Source: E44-bin88 sp034419075 (GTDB lineage: Bacteria; Chloroflexota; Dehalococcoidia; Dehalococcoidales; BS750m-G39). From it: a stretch of 64,000 bases of DNA. The notes below the pieces were generated by a model. That model searched no databases, had not been told where the DNA came from, and was given only the letters and a program-made list of their open reading frames with translations. Shown in pieces: positions 32,588-40,800 of this stretch. The DNA lies in the NCBI GenBank assembly GCA_034419075.1, contig DAOULR010000007.1, forward strand, positions 124,001 through 188,000. The letters run 5' to 3'. A program made the position numbers and the translations under genes. The stretch's first letter is position 1, and each line of letters starts with the position of its first letter.

Positions 32588-33510
32588 TGGTGGCTGCCTC
32601 GCAGGAAGCGATTCAGGGGAGCCATAATCTGGGTATCGCTGGTCCTCTGGATATCGAACCAGTGTATCCTGGTGTCTTCCAGCTGGAACCAGGTATATTG
32701 CTGGCGGGCGAAGCGGTGGGTCTCGAACTTGATTTGCTGGATGGCGCCAGGCAGGGTCAACTCGTCCTGCAGGTAATGAACGATCTGGCGGTAGCCTATG
32801 CTCGAAAAAGCGGGCATACTGAAGTCAAACCCCCGACTCATTAAGCGTTTGACTTCGTCGACCAGGCCCAGCTCTATCATTCTGTCCACTCTTAAATCAA
32901 TACGGCGGTAGAGCTCCTCTCTGTCGGCGGTTAGGCCGATAACGAAGATTTCGGATGGTGGTGCTTCCCGGCGCTGGAGTTGGGAGATGGGCGTCTCGGT
33001 CTCGTTGAATACCTCCAGCGCCCTTATGGTGCGGCGCACGTTGCGGGGGTCAATTCTCTCCGCTGCCTCAGGGTCAACGGCGCTGAGCTCCTCATGGAGT
33101 TTTCCGCCCTCCCCCCTATCGGCCCTCTCCTCAAGTTCCTGCCTTAGCTCGGGGTTGGGGGCTACCTGTGGTATTCCCCAGCCTTCCAGCACCGACCAGA
33201 CGTATTGGCCACTGCCACCGACCACTATGGGCAGCTTATCGCGCTGCTGAATATCCTCGATGGCCCTGACAGCCAGCTGTTGGTATTGAGCCAGGCTGAA
33301 ATTCTCGTCGGGGCTAACGACGTCAATGACGTGGTGGGGAACCATAGCCCGTTCCTGTGGGGTGGGTTTGGCGGTGCCGATATCCATGAATCGGTAGACC
33401 TGGCGGCTGTCGGCGTTTACAATTTCCCCACCCAGAGACTGCGCCAGCTGAATGCCCATATAGCTCTTGCCGACGCTAGTAGAGCCGACTATACCGAGCA
33501 GGCGCTTCAT
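32584..33510 (-). CDS. miaA: tRNA dimethylallyltransferase
   Basis: MiaA adds a dimethylallyl group to A37 of tRNAs reading UNN codons. The P-loop GSTSVGKS (residues 9-16), the NADSRQVYRFMDIGTAKP segment and the C-terminal RFARQQYTWF motif are all present; 308 aa is typical. It overlaps tpiA by four bases upstream and dapF by four bases downstream. The dimethylallyl donor could come from the methylerythritol pathway started by Dxs at 38,858. Confidence 0.95.
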   Translation of the reverse strand: MKRLLGIVGSTSVGKSYMGIQLAQSLGGEIVNADSRQVYRFMDIGTAKPTPQERAMVPHHVIDVVSPDENFSLAQYQQLAVRAIEDIQQRDKLPIVVGGSGQYVWSVLEGWGIPQVAPNPELRQELEERADRGEGGKLHEELSAVDPEAAERIDPRNVRRTIRALEVFNETETPISQLQRREAPPSEIFVIGLTADREELYRRIDLRVDRMIELGLVDEVKRLMSRGFDFSMPAFSSIGYRQIVHYLQDELTLPGAIQQIKFETHRFARQQYTWFQLEDTRIHWFDIQRTSDTQIMAPLNRFLRGSHQ

Positions 33511-34271
33511 TTTGTCCCCTTAATCTCTGCAGTCTGCCTTACGATAGATAAGAATTCGTCGGCCTTGAGGCTGGCGCCGCCGACCAGGGCGCCGTCAATC
33601 TCGGGCTGCTTGACGAACTCAGCGATATTCTCGGCGGTGACACTGCCGCCGTAGAGGATACGCACGTCCTGGGCAATGTTTTTGCCCTGTTCTTCAGCAA
33701 TGTACTGGCGGATAAAGCCAATGGTCTTGTTCGCCTGTGCGCCGCTGGCGGGCTTCCCGGTGCCGATAGCCCAGATGGGCTCATAGGCGATAACTATGCC
33801 GCCGATGAGATATAGGCGGGCTGATGGTGAACTCAACTGCTTGGTCAAGACCTCTTCCGTCTTGCCCGCCTTGTTTTCCTCCGGGCTTTCACCGATACAA
33901 AGGATTGGCTTCAAACCCACTTTCATGGCTGCTTTGACCTTCTTATCCACGATTTCTATGGTCTCGTTGAAGTACTGGCGGCGCTCGGAGTGACCGACGA
34001 TGACATATTCACAGAGGTCAGCCACCATCTGCGGTGAGATCTCACCAGTAAAGGCCCCTTTTTCCTCGTAGTGGATGTCCTGCGCTCCCAGTTTTACCGT
34101 ACTCCCTTCAAGTCGCGTTTTGATGGCGTCCAGGGAAACGAAGGGTGGGCAGATCACCTTCTCTACGTTATCGATGCGGTCGAGCTCAAAGCGCATTTTG
34201 ACAACCAGCTCGATGGCTTCCTCCACGGTGGTGTGCATTTTCCAGTTGCCAGCGATTATCGGTACGCGCAT
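33507..34271 (-). CDS. tpiA: Triosephosphate isomerase
   Basis: This glycolytic/gluconeogenic enzyme interconverts dihydroxyacetone phosphate and glyceraldehyde 3-phosphate. GNWKMH (catalytic Lys), VGHSERR (catalytic His) and AYEPIWAIGTG (catalytic Glu) are intact; 254 aa. ATG 34,271 is 6 bases from GGAGG; the GTG at 34,274 is too close. It belongs with apgM and pgk upstream but is separated from them by a helicase gene. Confidence 0.96.
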   Translation of the reverse strand: MRVPIIAGNWKMHTTVEEAIELVVKMRFELDRIDNVEKVICPPFVSLDAIKTRLEGSTVKLGAQDIHYEEKGAFTGEISPQMVADLCEYVIVGHSERRQYFNETIEIVDKKVKAAMKVGLKPILCIGESPEENKAGKTEEVLTKQLSSPSARLYLIGGIVIAYEPIWAIGTGKPASGAQANKTIGFIRQYIAEEQGKNIAQDVRILYGGSVTAENIAEFVKQPEIDGALVGGASLKADEFLSIVRQTAEIKGTK

Positions 34272-34283
34272 CACGCACCTCCT

Positions 34284-36353
34284 TCACAGATTATGACAAT
34301 CAGAGACGATATTTGCAATCTCGGCAGCCTCTAATCCTGCATTACGGTCTTGGAGAGGAATTCCGATATCATTCAAAAAGGGCGAAGGGGTTTGCTCCAC
34401 AGAAAATCTGCCAGCTAAAGCAAAGGCTTGTTGGCCTATGCGGGTTTTAGCCATGCTCAGTATACAGGCTGCTCGTGCCCTTGCTATTGAAACGTATAGA
34501 AGGCGTCGCCTCTCATGGACAAGACCAGCAGAATGTAAATCCCTCTCGCTAGGTATAATGTTTTGTTCAAGGCCAGGAATAAAGACCACCTTGCCATCTA
34601 AACCCTTAACACCGTGCATTGTTAGGATACGGACTCGCTGATCAGCCGCAGACGGCCCGATATCGGGATGGCTAGATGTGGATGGAGCGCTCAATCGGGC
34701 GAATACCGCTTCTATGATTCGAATCCTCCCTACTTCCATGTCTGACCATATATAACTCAACAATTCTTCTAGGTTCATTTCACCAGGAAGGCTTGAAAGC
34801 AGAGTTTGCCATTCTGCAACAGCTAATTGCCCTCCTTGGGTTTCTGCTGCATTCAATATGGTGGCAAGCATGCCCTCGATGTCGGCACCACGAGTAGAAA
34901 GAGTATCATTGAAAGACCAATTGGAAATTTGTTGGCAAATTTCGGCTGTTTGTTGGATCCCCCTTTCTTCTCTAGGGGAAAATATTCTTGAGGGATAGGC
35001 TGCGTAGAATAATTCGCGAAAATTAAGATTAGCTGCGGAAGTTGCCCGTACGATTCCAGCACACGTTCCAGGACCAATCCCGCGGTGTAAGCCAAGAAGA
35101 GTTCGGTGTGCTACATAGTCTTGAGGCTCTTTTAAGATCCTGAGTATTGATAAGACGAATCGAGCCATGGGAGACTCTAACATCCAATCACCTCGTGGTC
35201 TCTCAAACTCTAGGCCGATGGTTTGGAATTCTTGCTCAAGTAGATGGAGCTGAATTTTGGTATTGCATAACAGGATCACTATATCTTTTGGAACAATGCC
35301 ATTAGCAATGAGACCTTGAGATGATTGGGCTATTGCTCTGGCCTCTTCAATCCCAGTATTAAATCTCCATACACAAAAGCTGCCAGAGACCGGCGGCTGA
35401 GAGTTAGTATAAAGAGACTGTAGGTTTTTGGGTAAACGTTCCGGATTCAGTGAGATGAGATTAATAGCTGGTTCAAGAATTCTGGGAGTGCATCGAAAAC
35501 AGTAGCTAAGTTCGTGGTGTGTGGCGGAAGGATATGTGTTAGTGAACTGCTGAATGCCGGTGGGAGCAGCATGGCGGAAAGAATAAACGCTTTGGTCATC
35601 GTCACCAGCTACAAACAGATTCGCCCCAGACTCAGAGATGCGCTGGACAAACTCTTGGTCACACGAATTTAGGTCTTGGAATTCGTCAACGATTAGATGC
35701 CCTATTCCCAATAATGCCGTTGGCTGAACAGTGCCCATACGCATTTGGTCTACGCATGAGCGCACTACCTCACCGGGGAGAATGCAAGAATAGGCTGTTT
35801 TCGTTGTAGAGTAGAAGCTTGTAAATGCTTGTTGTTCCTGTGCTGTAATAGGTGCAGTTGTCGAATATAGCCTAAGGGCTTGCAGGGTTTGCCATTGTGC
35901 GTCATAAGCCAAGCGGATAGTCTTTGCCCTTCCTCTAGTGACATCAGCAGTTCCGCTAAACTCAGCATCGAAGATATTTTCTTGTTCCCATTGATCTAGT
36001 ATCATTGGGTTTGCGGGGAAAGCTCTTAATAGATTAGCGCGTCTTAAAATACGAAGGGCTAAGGAATGCATTGTAGACACGTTAACCCCATTTACCAAAT
36101 GACCATTGCCTTTACGTTCGCAGTAACGAGCGATTCTATTCTTAAGGTCACGTGCCGATGCTCGGGTAAACGAGATAACAAAAATTTCGCTTGGAATAAC
36201 ATCTTGTGAAAAAAGATAGTCTACTCTCTCTTCAATACATCGAGATTTGCCAGTTCCAGGCCCAGCTATCAAACGGACGTGCTGATTCATGTCATGAGCA
36301 GCTTGGAATTGTAGGGATTGGGCTACCTGTATTTGCTGCTGGGTAATCGGCAT
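34284..36353 (-). CDS. UvrD/PcrA-like superfamily 1 DNA helicase
   Basis: This is a 689-aa SF1A helicase. The Q-motif-like start (QSLQFQAAHDMNQHVRLI) is followed by Walker A GPGTGKS near residue 29, the Walker B-type motif VDEFQDLN near 225, VAGDDDQSVY, and C-terminal motif V/VI (LTMHGVKGLDGKVVFIPG and RRLLYVSIARA). It is a UvrD-family ATPase likely involved in DNA repair. It is inserted with gaps of only 9 and 12 bp between apgM and tpiA, and its codons are visibly more AT-rich than both neighbours, which points to a separate origin. It may be an accessory UvrD paralogue rather than the housekeeping copy. Confidence 0.88.
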   Translation of the reverse strand: MPITQQQIQVAQSLQFQAAHDMNQHVRLIAGPGTGKSRCIEERVDYLFSQDVIPSEIFVISFTRASARDLKNRIARYCERKGNGHLVNGVNVSTMHSLALRILRRANLLRAFPANPMILDQWEQENIFDAEFSGTADVTRGRAKTIRLAYDAQWQTLQALRLYSTTAPITAQEQQAFTSFYSTTKTAYSCILPGEVVRSCVDQMRMGTVQPTALLGIGHLIVDEFQDLNSCDQEFVQRISESGANLFVAGDDDQSVYSFRHAAPTGIQQFTNTYPSATHHELSYCFRCTPRILEPAINLISLNPERLPKNLQSLYTNSQPPVSGSFCVWRFNTGIEEARAIAQSSQGLIANGIVPKDIVILLCNTKIQLHLLEQEFQTIGLEFERPRGDWMLESPMARFVLSILRILKEPQDYVAHRTLLGLHRGIGPGTCAGIVRATSAANLNFRELFYAAYPSRIFSPREERGIQQTAEICQQISNWSFNDTLSTRGADIEGMLATILNAAETQGGQLAVAEWQTLLSSLPGEMNLEELLSYIWSDMEVGRIRIIEAVFARLSAPSTSSHPDIGPSAADQRVRILTMHGVKGLDGKVVFIPGLEQNIIPSERDLHSAGLVHERRRLLYVSIARARAACILSMAKTRIGQQAFALAGRFSVEQTPSPFLNDIGIPLQDRNAGLEAAEIANIVSDCHNL

Positions 36354-36362
36354 TTCACTTCC

Positions 36363-37568
36363 TTAAGCGCCAAATTTAGCCAGTTTTAGGGCGTGAGCCA
36401 TGGCTAAAGGCATAATCTGGGTGGCGGGGAACCGCCCCAGCCCTCCGTAAATACAGGCTGACTCAGAGAACTCACCTACCCTGTCGGGGCGGCACCAATT
36501 TGAATGAAGGACAATCGGCAGCGAGTGCCAGCTGTGAGCCTTGAGTGTGGCTGGCGTTGAGTGGTCGCCCGTGACCACGGTAACATCGGGCTTAAGCCCG
36601 GTCAACATGGGAATTGACTTATCCGCCTCTTCGATGAGCTTGACCTTGCCCTCGAAGTCACCGTCCTCACCCGCAGAATCGGTCCTCTTTACGTGCAGGA
36701 AAAAGAAATCATGGGCACTAAAGTTCTTTTTTAGCGTGGCCATTTCATCGCTAATATCCGCGCTGGTCTCCAAGACCTGCATATCCAGCAGCTTGGCCAG
36801 TCCGCGGTACATAGGGTAAGCGGCGATAGCCGCTGGCTTTAATTTATAGATTTCGGGTATGGTGGGGAGATTAGGGCGCTGGGAAAAACCGCGCAGTAGC
36901 AGCATATTGGCGGGATGGTGCTTGGACAGTATAGCCTTGGCCTGCTCAACGAACTTATTAGCTACTTCCGTCATCAGTTCAGCCTTTGAGTTCAGAGCAA
37001 CAATCGCTTTTGGCGTTACGCCCGTCTGCTGAGGGTCGGAATCGCTGACATCGGGAGATAAACCCTTTCCCTGAAAAACGACGACAAAGCGATGTTCCCT
37101 GAGGGGCAAGACGGATAATTTGACCCCGTTTATCTTCAATCCGCTGAGCATCTGGCAAAGCTCAGCGCACTTCTCGGTGGAGATGCGCCCTGCCCTGCGG
37201 TCGGTGATTAGCCCGTCTTTATCTACGGTGCAGAAGTTGCCCCTGGCGGCTATGTCCTCGGGTTTAAGGTCGAAATCAATGCCCACCGCCTCAACCACCC
37301 CCCGCCCTATGTTGAATTTAACCGGGTCGTAGCCGAACAGCGCCAGGTGGCCAGGGGTGCTGCCCGGAGTTATGCCCGGGCTTATGGGGTCAATCAGGCC
37401 GCATATACCCTCGGCGGCTAACTTGTCCAGGTTGGGGGTCTTGGCTGTCTCTAGCTCAGTCTGGCCCGTCCTGGGGTGTGGCAACCCGCCCAGGCCGTCA
37501 ATGACCAAGAATACAATCTTGGAGGAGGAGGGTCGGGCTAGTCCCCTGATTAGCTCTAAACTATCCAT
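36363..37568 (-). CDS. apgM: Cofactor-independent phosphoglycerate mutase, archaeal type
   Basis: The 401-aa enzyme interconverts 3- and 2-phosphoglycerate and belongs to the alkaline-phosphatase superfamily. The N-terminus (FLVIDGLGGLPHP, then TPNLDKLAAEG) and the phosphate-accepting region SPGITPGSTPGHLALFGYDP match aPGAM, shorter than the 510-aa GpmI form. The C-terminal metal motif VVTGDHSTP is intact. It starts 5 bp after pgk. The archaeal-type enzyme is common in Dehalococcoidia and other anaerobes. Confidence 0.92.
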   Translation of the reverse strand: MDSLELIRGLARPSSSKIVFLVIDGLGGLPHPRTGQTELETAKTPNLDKLAAEGICGLIDPISPGITPGSTPGHLALFGYDPVKFNIGRGVVEAVGIDFDLKPEDIAARGNFCTVDKDGLITDRRAGRISTEKCAELCQMLSGLKINGVKLSVLPLREHRFVVVFQGKGLSPDVSDSDPQQTGVTPKAIVALNSKAELMTEVANKFVEQAKAILSKHHPANMLLLRGFSQRPNLPTIPEIYKLKPAAIAAYPMYRGLAKLLDMQVLETSADISDEMATLKKNFSAHDFFFLHVKRTDSAGEDGDFEGKVKLIEEADKSIPMLTGLKPDVTVVTGDHSTPATLKAHSWHSLPIVLHSNWCRPDRVGEFSESACIYGGLGRFPATQIMPLAMAHALKLAKFGA

Positions 37569-37573
37569 TACAG

Positions 37574-38767
37574 TTAGCCCTCCCTGTTAAGTAGTGCCTC
37601 GACACCGGGCAGCTTTTCGCCGCCTAAGAAGCGGAGGGAAGCCCCGCCCCCGGTGGAGACGAAGGTCATCTTGTCGGCCAGTTTCAGCTCGGTTACTATC
37701 TCGGCGGTAGAGCCGCCCCCGATTATGGTCGTCGCCTTAAGGCTGGCTAATAGTTTAGCCATAGCCTGTGTGCCTCGGGCGAACTGGGGGATCTCGTAGA
37801 CGCCCATAGGCCCGTTCCAGAAGATTGTCTGGCAGCGGCGTAATTCCCGTGAAAAGCTATCTATGGTCTTAGGTCCTATATCTACAATCCTCCACTGCGG
37901 TGGTATTTTCGCCACTTCAATTACATTATACTCCGCTTCGGCACTCAATTCAGCAGCGACCACCACGTCAACGGGTAGAATCAGGGGTAATTCGCGTTTG
38001 GCGGCTCGCTGCATCAGTTTAGCGGCAAGGTCAAGCTTGTCGTCTTCCACCAGTGATAGCCCGACCTCAAATCCTTTGGCCTTTAAGAAGGTTGCCGCCA
38101 TACTGCCGCCAATCAATAGGCAATCAACCTTATCCATAGTGTTTTCCAACGCCTTTATTTTATCACTGACCTTGGCGCCACCAGCAAGCTCGGCGAAGGG
38201 ATGGCTGGGGTTAGCTAAAAGCCCCTCCAGCACCTCGATTTCCTTCTCCACGAGCAGCCCCGCCACCGCCGGCAGGTAGTGAGTAATACCCACTATGGAG
38301 GCGTGAGAGCGATGACAGGCGCCGAAGGCGTCGTTGACATAGATATCAGCCAGGTGTGCTAGTTTCTGGGCAAAGCCATCGTCGTTGGCCTCTTCCTGGG
38401 GGTGGAAGCGGATATTCTCCAGGAGCAGAATGTCGCCCGGTTTCAGCGCCGCTACTGCCCTATCGACTTCGGGGCCGATATCGTCGTTAGCCACTTTTAT
38501 ATTTTTGCCCAGTACTTGCGACAACCGTTGGGCCACTATCGTCAGCCTCAGGTTTTCCACCACCTTGCCCTTGGGACGACCTAGGTGGGAGCAGAGGATA
38601 ACCTTGGCCCCCCGCTCGGTAAGATAGTTAATGGTGGGCAGCGTTGCCTGGATACGGCTGTCGTCGGTAATGAAGCCGTTATTGCCGCCCAGGGGCACGT
38701 TAAAGTCAGCCCTGACCAGGACCCTTTTGCCAGCCACGTCTATGTCCCGGATGGTCAGCTTATTCAT
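37574..38767 (-). CDS. pgk: Phosphoglycerate kinase
   Basis: This is a 397-aa glycolytic kinase. The N-terminus contains RADFNVP and the substrate-binding CSHLGRPKG segment; the nucleotide side includes FWNGPMGVYE and GGGSTAE near the C-terminus. ATG 38,767 is preceded by AGGAAG; an upstream in-frame start at 38,794 lies inside the terminator stem and is not credible. It begins the pgk-apgM-helicase-tpiA-miaA-dap-hflX run, just after a strong terminator. Confidence 0.96.
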   Translation of the reverse strand: MNKLTIRDIDVAGKRVLVRADFNVPLGGNNGFITDDSRIQATLPTINYLTERGAKVILCSHLGRPKGKVVENLRLTIVAQRLSQVLGKNIKVANDDIGPEVDRAVAALKPGDILLLENIRFHPQEEANDDGFAQKLAHLADIYVNDAFGACHRSHASIVGITHYLPAVAGLLVEKEIEVLEGLLANPSHPFAELAGGAKVSDKIKALENTMDKVDCLLIGGSMAATFLKAKGFEVGLSLVEDDKLDLAAKLMQRAAKRELPLILPVDVVVAAELSAEAEYNVIEVAKIPPQWRIVDIGPKTIDSFSRELRRCQTIFWNGPMGVYEIPQFARGTQAMAKLLASLKATTIIGGGSTAEIVTELKLADKMTFVSTGGGASLRFLGGEKLPGVEALLNREG

Positions 38768-38783
38768 CTTCTTCCTATCTTTG

Positions 38784-38826
38784 ATCAAAAACAAACATCA
38801 GGTGTTTAAGCTGGCACCTGATGTTT
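38784..38826 (-). terminator. Strong intrinsic terminator between dxs and pgk
   Basis: CACCTGATGTTT (38,815-38,826) and AAACATCAGGTG (38,793-38,804) form a perfect 12-bp stem with a 10-nt loop. On the minus transcript it is followed by GTTTTTG. It ends the dxs transcript and implies that pgk has its own promoter, or is reached by read-through. Confidence 0.82.
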
Positions 38827-38857
38827 TGAAGCCTGGCCTTTGTTTATAAGCAAAGCC

Positions 38858-40630
38858 TTATCTCCGGTACTGATAGCTGGGAATCAGTTCTAAAACCTGC
38901 TTGACTATTCCTTCGGCATCGAGTCCGTATTTGGCGCGCATGACAGCTTGGCTGCCCTGCTCGACAAACTCATCAGGGATGCCGATGCTTTTTATTTGAA
39001 CATCGCTGATACCGGACTGTTGCAGCAGCTCGACAACGCTGTTGCCGAAGCCGCCGCTGATGGTATTTTCTTCTACAGTGACCAGCCGCTTGATACGGCC
39101 AGCGACGTCTGTGATAAGCTCAGTGTCCAGCGGCTTGGCGAAGCGGGCGTTAACCACCGTCGCTCCTATATTCTGTTCAGTTAGCTTATCGGCTGCCTCT
39201 AGCGCTGGTGCTACCATAGTGCCGATAGCCAATATAGCCACGTCTTCGCCATCCCTTAGGATTTCGCCTTTGCCGATGGGGAGTTCACGTAGCTTCGGCT
39301 CTAAGTCCACCCCCAGTCCAGAGCCGCGGGGATATCTTACGGCCATGGGGTGGTTGGTTTTCACCGCCGTGTAGAGCAGGTGCTGGAGCTCGTTCTCGTC
39401 CTTGGGGGCGGCAATTATCAAATTGGGGATAAGCATTAGATAGGAAATATCAAATGTCCCCTGGTGAGTCTTACCGTCATCACCGACAATACCGCTGCGG
39501 TCTATGGCAAAGACAACGGGCAGGTCCTGAAGGCAGACATCGTGGATTACCTGGTCAAAGGCACGCTGCAGGAAGGTGGAGTATATGGCTACGATGGGCT
39601 TAAAGCCCTGTGTCGCCAGCCCCGCGGCAAAGGTAACGGCGTGCTGCTCGCAGATGCCCACGTCAAAGACACGCTGAGGGAATTCTGCCTCGACTATGCT
39701 CAGGCAGTCCCCCTCGGGCATGGCGGGAGTGATTGCCACCAGTTTCGGATTTTCCTTGACCAGTCGCAGCACCGTCTGGGCAAAGACCTCGCTATAGCTG
39801 GGTATTTCTCTAGCCGGGGCGCCTTTAGCCGAAACGCCGTGGAAGTAGACGGCGTCGCCCTCAGCGGGAAGGTAGCCCTTTCCCTTGGTGGTGATAACAT
39901 GGAGGAGGGTCGGCTCGTTGCGGTAGTCCCGAGCTCGAGCCAGAGCCTTTTCCAGCTCCTTGATATTGTGCCCGTCAATGGGCCCCATATAGGCGAAGCC
40001 AAGCTCTTCCCAAAGCACGGTGGGTATAATCAAGCCCCGGAAGCCTCTTATGAGCCGCTGGCCTGTCTGCCAAAGCTTTCGGCCCCAGGGGAAAAACGAC
40101 ATTACCTTGCGGCTCTCCTCCTCTGCCCAGCGGTAGCGATAGTCAAAGCGGATTCGGCCCAGGAGCTTGGCGATAGAACCAACGGAGGGTGAAATTGACA
40201 TCCCGTTATCGTTGAGTACCACGCAGACCCGGGAACCCAGGTGGCCTACTTGGTTCAGGGCCTCGAGGGCCATGCCCCCGGTTATAGCCCCGTCACCGAT
40301 AACAGCCACCACATTGTAGTCGTCACCAGCAAGGTCACGGGCGATGGCCATACCTAAAGCGGCCGAAACCGAGGTGCTGGCGTGGCCGGCGCCAAAGGGG
40401 TCATGTTCGCTTTCGTTACGGTCGGTGAAACCAGACAACCCGCCGTACTGGCGGATGGTGCCAAACTGCTCTCTGCGGCCGGTGAGCAGCTTATGGACGT
40501 AGCTCTGGTGCCCCACGTCCCAGATAATCTTATCGTGCGGGCTGTTGAAAACACGATGGAGGGCAATGGTAAGTTCCACCGCTCCCAGGTTGGAGGCGAG
40601 GTGGCCTCCGTTGGCACTAACCGTGGTCAC
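38858..40630 (-). CDS. dxs: 1-deoxy-D-xylulose-5-phosphate synthase (start codon unresolved)
   Basis: Dxs condenses pyruvate and glyceraldehyde 3-phosphate in the first step of the methylerythritol phosphate pathway. The thiamine diphosphate motif GDGAITGG, IWDVGHQSYVHK, and the transketolase-like C-terminal half are all present. GTG 40,630 is the first standard start, but coding sequence plainly continues upstream: 35 more codons read IATLRLLDRIDSPTDLKG and so on, matching the conserved Dxs N-terminus. That extension has no ATG, GTG or TTG. Candidates are ATA 40,735 (GGTGG six bases upstream) and CTG 40,726. So either initiation is at a rare codon, or a mutation or sequencing error removed the start. 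A large hairpin sits just upstream. Confidence 0.9.
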   Translation of the reverse strand: MTTVSANGGHLASNLGAVELTIALHRVFNSPHDKIIWDVGHQSYVHKLLTGRREQFGTIRQYGGLSGFTDRNESEHDPFGAGHASTSVSAALGMAIARDLAGDDYNVVAVIGDGAITGGMALEALNQVGHLGSRVCVVLNDNGMSISPSVGSIAKLLGRIRFDYRYRWAEEESRKVMSFFPWGRKLWQTGQRLIRGFRGLIIPTVLWEELGFAYMGPIDGHNIKELEKALARARDYRNEPTLLHVITTKGKGYLPAEGDAVYFHGVSAKGAPAREIPSYSEVFAQTVLRLVKENPKLVAITPAMPEGDCLSIVEAEFPQRVFDVGICEQHAVTFAAGLATQGFKPIVAIYSTFLQRAFDQVIHDVCLQDLPVVFAIDRSGIVGDDGKTHQGTFDISYLMLIPNLIIAAPKDENELQHLLYTAVKTNHPMAVRYPRGSGLGVDLEPKLRELPIGKGEILRDGEDVAILAIGTMVAPALEAADKLTEQNIGATVVNARFAKPLDTELITDVAGRIKRLVTVEENTISGGFGNSVVELLQQSGISDVQIKSIGIPDEFVEQGSQAVMRAKYGLDAEGIVKQVLELIPSYQYRR

Positions 40631-40751
40631 CAGTTCCTGTCGAATCTCGGCGGCCAGTTGCGCCAGCTCTTCTTCTGCCAGCCCTTTTAGGTCAGTGGGG
40701 CTATCTATTCTATCTAATAGTCTCAGTGTTGCTATCCTGAACCACCAGATT

Positions 40752-40800
40752 GGTTAGTTGTCTTCATACTAGCATTTTGTCTAGTTTTTGACAACTAACC
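40752..40800 (-). promoter_or_regulatory. Long inverted repeat between the CHASE4 kinase gene and dxs
   Basis: GGTTAGTTGTC (40,752-40,762) and GACAACTAACC (40,790-40,800) are perfect 11-bp complements. An inner ACTAG/CTAGT pair makes a second hairpin inside the loop. No T-run follows on the minus strand, so it is not a typical terminator. It covers the kinase stop codon and ends about 17 nt before the first possible dxs start, so it could act on dxs translation or mRNA processing. Confidence 0.55.
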
